From a virus, in the IMG/VR virus record IMGVR_UViG_3300006916_000529, positions 1 through 20,290 of that record: a stretch of 20,290 nt of DNA. One strand, 5' to 3'. Made by a program: the position numbers and the translations under genes. The notes under the pieces are model-generated. The model saw nothing but the letters and a program-made list of their open reading frames with translations, was not told the origin of the DNA and searched no databases. Below are positions 7,436-16,098 of the stretch, piece by piece (the first letter of the stretch is position 1; the number at the start of each line of letters is the position of its first letter).

Positions 7436-9678
7436 GTGCCAAAGACCCCGGATATGCAGCCCGGACGGTTTCTCCGGAGGAGCGAAGAGCAGCAGTTGAA
7501 AACAAATATGCTGCGGGAATAGCTTCGGCTAATACAGCTAAGGACTTCGTAAACCGAGTCGATGCTTTTGAAGCTAGAATAAATAGTATTATCAAGGCCA
7601 GAAGAGATGACCCTTCTCTAGAGCCTGTCTTCAAAGATGACTCAGAGTTCGGGTTGAGCGGTCTTAATACTTCTGCTTCTATTGATCCTGGACTTTCTGA
7701 GGAGGACACTTTTAGACTTACGTTTGGGCCTCCCGAAACAGTTACAGGTCAATACATATTAACTAAGGATGGATTATATTACGATTCGCAGACAGGGGGC
7801 TTAGACCCAATCATCACATCTATTTCTGGTATTGTCCCTGTTGGGGAAAGGTGGAAATACAATTATGATCCTAACCTAGGTGGAAAGGGAGATAAGATAG
7901 ATATAAATTCTCTAAATAAGTTTGCTGATAATATATTTGATCCAAACATAATTGACGATAGCATAGGGCTCACAGTATATTACGATCAAGATCATTTTTT
8001 ACAAGTTATAAAGCAGCAGAGGGATAAACTAGTATTTGATCTTTCTGGCGACCTCCAAGTATTTATTGAACAACATGGAGAGGACTCTTCCATTGTTTTA
8101 AATCAAAAACAACTTATTATATCAGAAATAGCTAATCACAACGACAAGCTAAACAGAAGAAAGAAGCAGATTGAAGTTGCTGTAAAAGCTCCTCAAATTT
8201 ATGGTGGAGAGACACAGCCTATATTCCCTCCGGGCGATGTTCCAATTAATGATTTCTCCTTCCTAGCTGATTATAATTTGCAGGTTGATTTAGAAAAGCA
8301 GCGGGCTCTAGTTTTTGAACAGGCGGAAGTAAACGGAATAGTTCTTCCCCTGAATCCCAAGTTCGTTAGGTCCACACCGAAACCAAGGTCTCTCAGCTAT
8401 GAGCATTTAAATGTTCCGACCATAGGTAGAGGTAGTATTATTTACTCTCCCTCGTCTACTGACCAAACGAATGCGACGGTACTTTCTTTAACGGACAACA
8501 TCGTTACAGATAAATTATTTGCTATTTATAATTTCTTAGACACTAACTTAGAGCTACCTTCATCTACGAACTTTACCTCGACCAATTGCGCTACGGATGA
8601 TAACTATAACAACGCACAGTTGGTAGGCACTTCAAGACAGACCATATTTGCTTCTGGATTAGCTATTCCTTATCTAGGAGGGATTACTAAGAATAAGGGG
8701 ACCGCAGGAAACACCGCAGCGGCATCCGCGCTAGGAAGCTTCTTAAAGCTCCCTGATACTAAAGAGTATCAAAATTTAACCTACTCACCTTCGGGCTTTA
8801 GTATGGAGTGCTGGGTTCATGTACCGGACATTTTAGATAGCGAGGCTGGCTGGTTAAGCACTGGGGCTTCTTCTTTAACTAAGGTGCTACTAGCTTCAGA
8901 AAATGTAGGAATCAAGGAAGGTTTCTCTAATCTAGACAGAATGGGCCAAGAAAGAGACCTAGATTACTTGCCGAATAACAAGGGGGATCAACTCGTTAGA
9001 GGTATGCTTTGCGGGTTCACCAGAGATAGAAGAATAACGCAATTATCTACGTCATCGAACCCCATAGGCTTCAGTAACAGTAATGCTGATAATGATCCCG
9101 TGTCGTCTCTTAGCTTTTTCATTGCCCCAACGATATCAAAAGATGCATCCTCGGCATCTTTTGTTAACAGCGATGAGTGTGCAGACTACCCTATATTCCA
9201 TAAGATGAAAGTAGATCTCTCGGCAACGGCTTTCGGGAATGTGTCTTCACAGTTTGTTCTTGTAGGGATAGCGTGCGATCCGAAGGAAAATACAGTAAAA
9301 ATGTATGCAGATGGGGAGCTAGTGGCTACTTCTTCAATAAATGAAGTGTTTGGTGTACCTGAATATCAAACGCCCTCACTACCAAACTTTAAACAACCTA
9401 ATAGCTTTGAGTATTCATCCACAACTGTGGATGGACCGCAGATACTTAAACAAGGTCCTCTACTGTATGATTTTTATACACCCTGGATCGTAGGAGGCGG
9501 ATATACTGACGGAATGTTTTACCGGGGCAACTTCCTAGGAGGAGACCGTGGAGGCATAACGAGCGGTCTTCGCGGCCATGTGGGAAGCCTCAAATTTTAC
9601 GGTAAAGCACTAGATAGTAGAGAAGTAAAAAAGAACTTTGACGCTCAAAAAGGCTTCTTCAAAAATATTAAAATCTAA
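7432..9678 (+). CDS. Baseplate-cluster protein with coiled coil and C-terminal LamG (concanavalin A-like) domain
   Basis: The protein has 748 residues. An N-terminal helical stretch (about residues 15-65) and a second long charged helix (about residues 189-255, VIKQQRDKL through DKLNRRKKQIEVAV) suggest coiled coils. From about residue 362 the layout fits a LamG_3-type jelly-roll: an opening strand (LFAIYNFLD), a Gly/Asn loop, then FSMECWVHVPD with Trp461, NTVKMYADGELVATSS near residues 622-635, and a closing GHVGSLKFYGKALDSREVKKNFDA at about residues 719-742. That closing strand and helix are very typical of the family. LamG folds often bind glycans, so a role in touching the host surface or decorating the baseplate is plausible but not shown. 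The gene lies between the spike and gp25-like genes. Its start overlaps the upstream stop as ATGA with only weak ribosome-binding sequence. Confidence 0.75.
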   Translation: MSAKDPGYAARTVSPEERRAAVENKYAAGIASANTAKDFVNRVDAFEARINSIIKARRDDPSLEPVFKDDSEFGLSGLNTSASIDPGLSEEDTFRLTFGPPETVTGQYILTKDGLYYDSQTGGLDPIITSISGIVPVGERWKYNYDPNLGGKGDKIDINSLNKFADNIFDPNIIDDSIGLTVYYDQDHFLQVIKQQRDKLVFDLSGDLQVFIEQHGEDSSIVLNQKQLIISEIANHNDKLNRRKKQIEVAVKAPQIYGGETQPIFPPGDVPINDFSFLADYNLQVDLEKQRALVFEQAEVNGIVLPLNPKFVRSTPKPRSLSYEHLNVPTIGRGSIIYSPSSTDQTNATVLSLTDNIVTDKLFAIYNFLDTNLELPSSTNFTSTNCATDDNYNNAQLVGTSRQTIFASGLAIPYLGGITKNKGTAGNTAAASALGSFLKLPDTKEYQNLTYSPSGFSMECWVHVPDILDSEAGWLSTGASSLTKVLLASENVGIKEGFSNLDRMGQERDLDYLPNNKGDQLVRGMLCGFTRDRRITQLSTSSNPIGFSNSNADNDPVSSLSFFIAPTISKDASSASFVNSDECADYPIFHKMKVDLSATAFGNVSSQFVLVGIACDPKENTVKMYADGELVATSSINEVFGVPEYQTPSLPNFKQPNSFEYSSTTVDGPQILKQGPLLYDFYTPWIVGGGYTDGMFYRGNFLGGDRGGITSGLRGHVGSLKFYGKALDSREVKKNFDAQKGFFKNIKI

Positions 9679-10145
9679 TGGCAGCTAATACTACAGTTAC
9701 GAGATTTGGGGTTCGTCCTACAAAGTATGAAGAGCAAGCTCCTAGAGCGAAGCGTCAGGAGATTTATGGACTAACTTTTCCTATAGGAAAAGAAAGAGAT
9801 TCCGGTGGGTTCTTAAAAAAGAACAGCGGAAGACAATTGATAACTCAAGCAGTAACTCAATTAATTAGAACAGAAAAAGGCGAGAGGCTGATGCTTCCTA
9901 ATTTTGGATGCAACCTAAGAAAATTTCTTTTTCAGCCAATAACCCAGGAGCTATTTGAAGAAATAAGGGATACTATTGCTTTTTCGTTTTCTAATTATAT
10001 TGTGGGGGCTACTCTGCTAAAGGTAGGCGTATTTGAGACGGGTGAGTATGACGCGGCGGGGGGAAACCAGATAAGAGTAATATTAACTGTTCGATTATCT
10101 ACAGACGACTTACAAGTATTTGACATAGAGGCAAAAATAGAATGA
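9678..10145 (+). CDS. Baseplate wedge / sheath initiator, gp25-like (GPW/gp25 family)
   Basis: The protein has 155 residues. The family signature is at residues 66-90: EKGERLMLPNFGCNLRKFLF, followed by QP and a long helix (ITQELFEEIRDTIAFSF). The known gp25 core carries the same EPR-like Glu-x-Arg turn and a Phe-Gly/Phe-Leu-Phe-x-Pro run; here Glu69-Arg70 fill that place. gp25 is part of the inner wedge core with gp6 and gp7 and starts polymerisation of the contractile sheath. The protein is somewhat longer than T4 gp25 because of a charged N-terminal extension of about 35 residues. It begins at a TAATG overlap with the LamG gene and no Shine-Dalgarno sequence is visible, so its translation probably depends on the upstream gene. 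Confidence 0.9.
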   Translation: MAANTTVTRFGVRPTKYEEQAPRAKRQEIYGLTFPIGKERDSGGFLKKNSGRQLITQAVTQLIRTEKGERLMLPNFGCNLRKFLFQPITQELFEEIRDTIAFSFSNYIVGATLLKVGVFETGEYDAAGGNQIRVILTVRLSTDDLQVFDIEAKIE

Positions 10146-11740
10146 ATTTTTCTGGTACAATAACTTCGGACTTTATGAAGTTGGCTCCTATAGCTCTTAA
10201 CAGAAGAGTGGATTTAATAAACTTTGCGGCCACAGACTTCCTAACCTTAAGAGATTCTCTTATTGATTATGTTAAGGCTGTCTATCCTGACGAGTATAAG
10301 TATTTTGTGGAATCAGATTTGGGTATGATGTTTATAGAGTTAGCAGCATACCAGGGAGCAGTTATGTCCATGAAGGCTGACATGTTGGCTAATGAAAACT
10401 TTTTAGCTACAGCAAAGCAGAGAAATAGTGTAAAAAAACTTTTAGAGTTGATTGGCATTAGAATGAGAGGTCCTTTATCCGCAGCAGCGGATGCTCAGGT
10501 AATATTTGAAAATGAAGACCTCACCTCGGCTGACTCTATAATTATCGCACCCGAACAAAGGGTGTTTGAGATCACTTCCCCAGAGGATGGGGCTCAGGTA
10601 GCATACACCTTATATAAAGTAGTTAACGGTGTAGTTGATCAGGCAACAAATAGAGCTTCTATTGTTTTGTCTCCCGTATCTGAAGGTTTGGGTACACAAA
10701 ATAACGTATTTCAAAATTTAGTTATGCAAGAGGGTTCCTTGGTTGTTGAGACTGGGGAGTTTGCCGCTACTGAGGGGCAAAAAACAATCCCCCTCACCGA
10801 TGGGCCTGTTGTCGAGGGAAGTATAGAGGTCTTTGTTACTTCCCCTAATGATGACTCTGCTGGAGCTTACTCGGAAGTTGACAGCATTTATTTCGCTTCG
10901 GGAGCTAGTGATAGGGTTTTTGAGATGGTTTACGATGAATTTTATAACGCCACGATTGTTTTTGGCACAGGCGTAGCGGGTATTTCTCCTCCAGATAATG
11001 CATCGTACATAGTAACGTATAGAGTCGGTGGCGGTACTAGAGGCAACTTAGAAAAGAGGGCTATAGCCACCTCTATTGTAGCGACAAGTGGAACCAATGT
11101 CTACGCAGGGACCATAACTAACACCTCCAAGGCTACGGGAGGAGCTAACGCAGAGACGATTGAGCACGCAAAAAAATATGCACCGCTAACCTTCAGAAGA
11201 CAAGACAGGTTAGTAACCCTAAGTGACTATTCTTCTTTTGCCAACAGTTTCATTAGCACCTTCGGAACTATAGGAAAAGCTACAGCGGCAACAAGAAACG
11301 CATACTCTTCTGCCAACACAATAGATATTTATGTTCTAGAAAAAGCAGGAGACTTTCAATTACAAAGAGCCACTAGTAACTTTAAAACTCAATTAATAGA
11401 GGCCATGAACGAGAAAAAAATGATGACTGATGATATAGTTGTTGTTGATGGCTTAATTAGAACTCTTGATCTTATTTGTACCATTAGGATTGATCAAGAA
11501 CAAAAAGAAAATGAAGACTCTATAAAAGCAAAAGTTAGAAATAGAATTTTAAACTACATGAGCATAGATAATACTGAGTTTGGCGAGGATTTAATAGTAG
11601 CTGACTTAAATAGACAGATCTTTGAGGTAGATGAGGTTAGGTTCTCTACTTTGGATAATGTCGCCCAGGATATAAGAATTGATTTCAATGAGATTATCCA
11701 ATTAAATAACTTAATAATAAATGTAGAATACTTAGCCTGA
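10142..11740 (+). CDS. Baseplate wedge protein, gp6 / baseplate J-like
   Basis: The protein has 532 residues. The N-terminal part has the wedge-type helices, with LGMMFIELAAYQGAVMS from residue 60 and RNSVKKLLELIGIRMRG at 94-110, as in gp6-family proteins that bind the gp25/gp53 core. The baseplate J-like core follows: a GTGVAGISPPD turn near residue 276, YRVGGGTRGNLE near 293, and APLTFRRQDRLVTLSDY near 347-365. These match the known Yr-GGG-x-GN and R-x-Vt-x-x-Dy patterns. The C-terminal region contains strands typical of gp6-type dimerisation domains (residues about 430-532). T4 gp6 has 660 residues, so this is a slightly compact version. It forms the ring linking wedges. It overlaps the gp25-like gene as ATGA, with GAGG at 10128-10131. 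Confidence 0.9.
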   Translation: MNFSGTITSDFMKLAPIALNRRVDLINFAATDFLTLRDSLIDYVKAVYPDEYKYFVESDLGMMFIELAAYQGAVMSMKADMLANENFLATAKQRNSVKKLLELIGIRMRGPLSAAADAQVIFENEDLTSADSIIIAPEQRVFEITSPEDGAQVAYTLYKVVNGVVDQATNRASIVLSPVSEGLGTQNNVFQNLVMQEGSLVVETGEFAATEGQKTIPLTDGPVVEGSIEVFVTSPNDDSAGAYSEVDSIYFASGASDRVFEMVYDEFYNATIVFGTGVAGISPPDNASYIVTYRVGGGTRGNLEKRAIATSIVATSGTNVYAGTITNTSKATGGANAETIEHAKKYAPLTFRRQDRLVTLSDYSSFANSFISTFGTIGKATAATRNAYSSANTIDIYVLEKAGDFQLQRATSNFKTQLIEAMNEKKMMTDDIVVVDGLIRTLDLICTIRIDQEQKENEDSIKAKVRNRILNYMSIDNTEFGEDLIVADLNRQIFEVDEVRFSTLDNVAQDIRIDFNEIIQLNNLIINVEYLA

Positions 11741-14700
11741 TGGTTGATAACAGCAAATATACTCCTAATCCAAGAAAATACTACAAGTCTAACTTCGTAG
11801 AGTTGTTGGAGCTATTAACTCCTAATGTGTATGTCCAAGAGGATTTATCTCTTAGTGGGACGGAGTTTAATCCTTTATCAAAAATTATAAACAGCCATCT
11901 GGATATAGCAAATAACTTTTCTGGAATTCTGCCTATTTCTTCTATCCCCGGCTCGCAAACTAGTCAGCTTAGTTCCATAGCTGGAATATCTCAGTATTTT
12001 GTAAAACAAAATAATTTAACAAAAGTTACTAGTCAAAGTTTTAGGGAGAAGATTTTACTTCCTCTTTCCGTTAATTATTCTAACTTTGATACCAGCGCGG
12101 AGTTCCGAGATTATCTTTCCGACACACTCCTACCTAAATTAGTTCCTCCTGGAATAACTACCCCAGGAACAATAGAAAGTAATGTGGCAGAGCTTTCCGC
12201 ATTTACCGGGAGCCAGGACGCCAGCGGCATTCATAACTACCTTGTAGATGCACTAGGTTGGTTCTACTTATTGAACACCTCTGGCTTAGGTAATCTTTCT
12301 TATTCCCCTTCCTCTTTTGTTGTTGATAGCTTCTCCACTCTTTACTTAGGCCAAAAGCTAGAAACTGTTGATGGCATAAAAGGATTTACAAAATATATTT
12401 GGAATAATGTGGAAACTTGTTCCTTTGGAGAATATATTCCAGCAGACTACTTGTCAGGCGCAGCAGACGCAATACTGGATTCTAGCTCTGGGGAGGTTGC
12501 AACATACACTAGCGGAACACAAAGGTTAGATAATCTGCTTACTTTACTAGATGTTATCTATTCCCCTTTATCTATTGACAATCAGGACTATACAGTAAAA
12601 GAAGCCTTTGATGATTTTATTGATGCTCAATTAACCTTAGAAGACAGAGTATCCAATGGACCGTACAGAAAAATATTAACCGCGTTGGGTTTTCATTTTG
12701 CTGATATTTCTGATCAAGTAGAAAAAATAAAATATATTTACGACATTGAGGATGCAGATCAAGATAAGTTGGAATATATTGCGGACTTGATCGGTTATAA
12801 ACTTAGAGGAAATCAGTCGGAGAAGTGGAGACATCAGCTTCGAGTGGCGGTTGATATCTACAAAAAATCGGGAACAGAGGCTGCTCTTAGGGCAGCACTT
12901 AACGCTATTGTTGTCAATAGTTTATTAGATCTTGAAGGAAAGATAATTCCCTTGTGGGAGTCTTATGTTCCTTTTCTTATCTGGTATTCTCTGGGGACAG
13001 GCTCGCCCTTATTCAAAAGCCTTAAGACTTGGACGCCTGAGATAGCGAAAAAGGCTGGAGTTCCTACCTACAACGCAAGTAGCTTGGAAGAAAATATAAA
13101 GTTAGCTACGGATAGCATTCTATTAGATTTAGCTTCGGCTTTCCCGAAGAACTTTAAATTTTTTGGTAAAGAGTTCCCCCTACCTAGGTTCTATGTGCTG
13201 AATGAAGATGGGACCAAAGGTGATTTGTATACCGTGCTTGGCGATACTAAAATGAAACCTTGGCACGCACACCCCGTGAATGGTGCGGGGTATCAAGCGT
13301 TACGAAGACAAGCGCAAGAATTTGGAGAAGTGGCTTTATGGGATCGAGCCATAGGCCCTGGGCCGTTTGGTGAGGGAGTATACATGACGGGTAAACGTCA
13401 CCCCCTTGGTTTACAGAGACCAACTTACTTACTTTTTGAGGGTGATCCTGAGTTCCTTTTTAACTATAGAGGAAAACAAAATTATCCCATGCCTCCCTTT
13501 GAGGAAGTAAAGTATTATAGGGACTCTTCTGTAACTAAACCTTTGGCGGAACTACTAGTAGACAGGCTTAAATGTTTTAAAGTCGAACCTTCTTTTGCTG
13601 ATTCTGTAGGAGACTTTATAACTAGTGGCGCGGTGACAGACGATAGTAACATAGGATCTTTGAATGAGTTCTTGATGTTCTTCAGTTCTGTGCAGCACCC
13701 ACCAAACTATGACGAGGTTATGTTCAGCATCTCTGATTATGAGAAGAATCTGCTTAGTCTTTGGAATGGAAAATCCTCTCATATATTCCTGGATTTTGAT
13801 GAAGCAAGTTTCGATTTTAGAAAATCAACACTTGAGGCAGATTCTAAGTATGCACTATACGAAACCGCTAGGGTAGCTCAGGAGTACAGCCCAGCACACA
13901 CAATCCCTAGAGTCAACTTAAACGCTAGTGCTGAGGACGATTTTATTTCCTCTGCTACAAATTATACTTACCTTGGTTACGATAAGGACGATACCCGAGC
14001 GGGGTATTCTTCCGGGTCGGTTTTAAGTAATGCAGAAGTAAGTGGTGTAAAAATCATTTCTGAGCCTGGAAGAGAAGGCTTTAGCACGTTTAAAAGGAGT
14101 CAGGTTGATGGAGTAGATACTGATTTAAGTTCAACCAATTCCATTGTCGGAACAGGAAGGAGATCCTTGCGGAGAAGAAATTTTAGGTATACTCTACCTG
14201 AGCAAGGATACTATGATAGAACAGGCTTCAACGGCCCTGTGAGCTACGATCCTTCAGTTATTGAGAGGTCTATGGCCTCCTCTTTAGGAGAGCTTACGCT
14301 TGGGTATGTTGCTTCTGCGGGAAAGTTTTACCCTGTAGAGGACCACACGAATATCTCTGGGGTATGGCACATTTGCGAAGGGCTGGGTTCTACTAATACT
14401 TTTTCGGGTGTAGACACTAGTAATACCTTCCCGTACAGAGGATTAAAGGTCATAGGGTCTGACGCAAAGAACGAAGATATTCCTTCAACTACAGACCGCT
14501 ATGTTGATAGGGGTCAGACACCTGCAATCATTAAGGCAATGCATTCCTTAATGCAAAAAAAAGCCAGGGTTCTTGCGGAGATTCAAGTAAGCGGAGACCC
14601 ATCATCCTTTAGTGACGATTCTTACTGGAAAGATCAGGTCCAAAGCCTTACTAACTCAGCTATTGCTAGTGGATTAGTTATAAACTCCTATGCAGATTAT

Positions 14701-16098
14701 GAAAACTTTAGCTTTGGTAGAGGAATACATAACCTATATCGAGCTTATTGCCAAAGCTTCGGTCAGCATTCACTAGGACCTACGATACAAAAAAAGACAG
14801 GAGGAAATATTTTTGCTCATGTTTTTGGCAAAGCACTGTATAATTCCGATTTTGAAGTTGTCGGAGCTAATGGAAGTCCGTTTATTCAAACTTCTTTAAG
14901 ACAAAACACCCCTATAAATAATACCACTGTTTGGGCAGATGGGAAAGTAGGTACGTTCACAGCGAGCAGCTTAAACCAAGCAGTCGTTCCTCTGGTAGGC
15001 ACTTATGTTTCAGGCGAAGCTTTTGATTTTAGAAATCCAACAATTCTTAGCGGTATTGAGTTTTGTGATATCTCTGGAGCACCTAGTAGAAATGAGTTTC
15101 GCGTAATTAATCTAGCTTCCAGTGGAGCTATTCCCGGAGAAGAAAATTACTTTATAAATAATCCAGTAATTAAATGCAAGTCTGTTGGAGGATTACCTAG
15201 AGTAAGGTTTGACGTTTCCTCTTACGGGGACATGGACAATAAGCTAAACCCTGAGCATAAGTTCAAGTTAAATATTAAGTCGTTAGTGGCTGATGAAACT
15301 AAGTTAGACCTAGGAGGGGGCCAGCTAGGTGTGTGGATACACACGGAACCTGCTCAGGACTTGATGTGGTCTTGGACTCCCAAAGGTAGATGGGAGCCAA
15401 CAAACGTAAGTAGTTTGAGTATTGATCAAGTGAAAAAGAAGTTGTCGCATATCTATACGTTCCCTACTATAATTCCAGAAAAAGCGGTGAGGCAGTATTG
15501 TCTAAATGCTCAGGAAGCTCCAGAGCAGTATGTCAATGATCTATCAATAACCAATCTTAAGGAAGACTACTTCAAAGACTTTGAAGTGCAGTTTGATACT
15601 AGAAACTTCACCATATATAATAATTTTGAGTATAAGAAAATTATAGATAAGAACGAGGAGCAGTTTAAGATAACGGATCAGGTACACAAAGACAGAAATT
15701 ATATTATTGAAGTGTTCTTTATCCCCAACAACAATTACTCAAAATATCTTTTAATTGATTCTATTGATTTGCAAGATCAAACATTGCGATACGAATCTGG
15801 GATATCTACTGGGCTTGGATTAGAGACTAGTGGCATACCACTAAGGCCGTTTATTGAAGAATATAAGTATTACTTGGATAAAGAAGAGTTGGCTGATGTA
15901 TTAAGCTTCTATAATGGTTTAACGGGAAAGGAGGCAGGAGAAAATACTACAGCCTTAGCTTCACGGGACGCGAGTATAACTTCTGGAACTCTAGAAGTAA
16001 GCGGCGGTAGTAGAATCTCTTACAGGGTTCAGCCTGAGTGGGTAAGCCACACGGATGGACCTAATGGTAGCTACAGCGTGGTGGAGTTTGATAACTGA
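11740..16098 (+). CDS. Very large baseplate wedge protein, gp7 / phage tail protein I-like
   Basis: The protein has 1452 residues, compared with 1032 for T4 gp7. The recognisable core is at residues 344-390: LEYIADLIGYKLRGNQ, then a helix and KSGTEAALRAALNAI, the usual layout of P2 I-type tail proteins in which a Lys-x-x-Gly-Thr-x-x-x-Ile/Leu helix follows the first helical pair. Residues 1-340 are mainly helical and rich in Ser, Leu and Tyr. Residues 450-850 are Pro/Tyr-rich with no named motif. From about residue 870 the chain becomes beta-rich (SGVWHICEGLGS with Trp876; LGVWIHTEP with Trp1199), suggesting one or two jelly-roll-like insertions or appendages. It directly follows the gp6-like gene through a TGATG overlap, as gp7 follows gp6 in T4. 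No Shine-Dalgarno sequence is seen, so translation is probably coupled. The core call is fairly firm; the rest of the chain is not assigned. Confidence 0.75.
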   Translation: MVDNSKYTPNPRKYYKSNFVELLELLTPNVYVQEDLSLSGTEFNPLSKIINSHLDIANNFSGILPISSIPGSQTSQLSSIAGISQYFVKQNNLTKVTSQSFREKILLPLSVNYSNFDTSAEFRDYLSDTLLPKLVPPGITTPGTIESNVAELSAFTGSQDASGIHNYLVDALGWFYLLNTSGLGNLSYSPSSFVVDSFSTLYLGQKLETVDGIKGFTKYIWNNVETCSFGEYIPADYLSGAADAILDSSSGEVATYTSGTQRLDNLLTLLDVIYSPLSIDNQDYTVKEAFDDFIDAQLTLEDRVSNGPYRKILTALGFHFADISDQVEKIKYIYDIEDADQDKLEYIADLIGYKLRGNQSEKWRHQLRVAVDIYKKSGTEAALRAALNAIVVNSLLDLEGKIIPLWESYVPFLIWYSLGTGSPLFKSLKTWTPEIAKKAGVPTYNASSLEENIKLATDSILLDLASAFPKNFKFFGKEFPLPRFYVLNEDGTKGDLYTVLGDTKMKPWHAHPVNGAGYQALRRQAQEFGEVALWDRAIGPGPFGEGVYMTGKRHPLGLQRPTYLLFEGDPEFLFNYRGKQNYPMPPFEEVKYYRDSSVTKPLAELLVDRLKCFKVEPSFADSVGDFITSGAVTDDSNIGSLNEFLMFFSSVQHPPNYDEVMFSISDYEKNLLSLWNGKSSHIFLDFDEASFDFRKSTLEADSKYALYETARVAQEYSPAHTIPRVNLNASAEDDFISSATNYTYLGYDKDDTRAGYSSGSVLSNAEVSGVKIISEPGREGFSTFKRSQVDGVDTDLSSTNSIVGTGRRSLRRRNFRYTLPEQGYYDRTGFNGPVSYDPSVIERSMASSLGELTLGYVASAGKFYPVEDHTNISGVWHICEGLGSTNTFSGVDTSNTFPYRGLKVIGSDAKNEDIPSTTDRYVDRGQTPAIIKAMHSLMQKKARVLAEIQVSGDPSSFSDDSYWKDQVQSLTNSAIASGLVINSYADYENFSFGRGIHNLYRAYCQSFGQHSLGPTIQKKTGGNIFAHVFGKALYNSDFEVVGANGSPFIQTSLRQNTPINNTTVWADGKVGTFTASSLNQAVVPLVGTYVSGEAFDFRNPTILSGIEFCDISGAPSRNEFRVINLASSGAIPGEENYFINNPVIKCKSVGGLPRVRFDVSSYGDMDNKLNPEHKFKLNIKSLVADETKLDLGGGQLGVWIHTEPAQDLMWSWTPKGRWEPTNVSSLSIDQVKKKLSHIYTFPTIIPEKAVRQYCLNAQEAPEQYVNDLSITNLKEDYFKDFEVQFDTRNFTIYNNFEYKKIIDKNEEQFKITDQVHKDRNYIIEVFFIPNNNYSKYLLIDSIDLQDQTLRYESGISTGLGLETSGIPLRPFIEEYKYYLDKEELADVLSFYNGLTGKEAGENTTALASRDASITSGTLEVSGGSRISYRVQPEWVSHTDGPNGSYSVVEFDN

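Noticed and set aside
13271-13291. GC-rich inverted repeat ACCCCG / CGGGGT with a 9-base loop
   Set aside because: It lies inside the gp7-like coding frame and has no T-run after it, so it does not look like a terminator.
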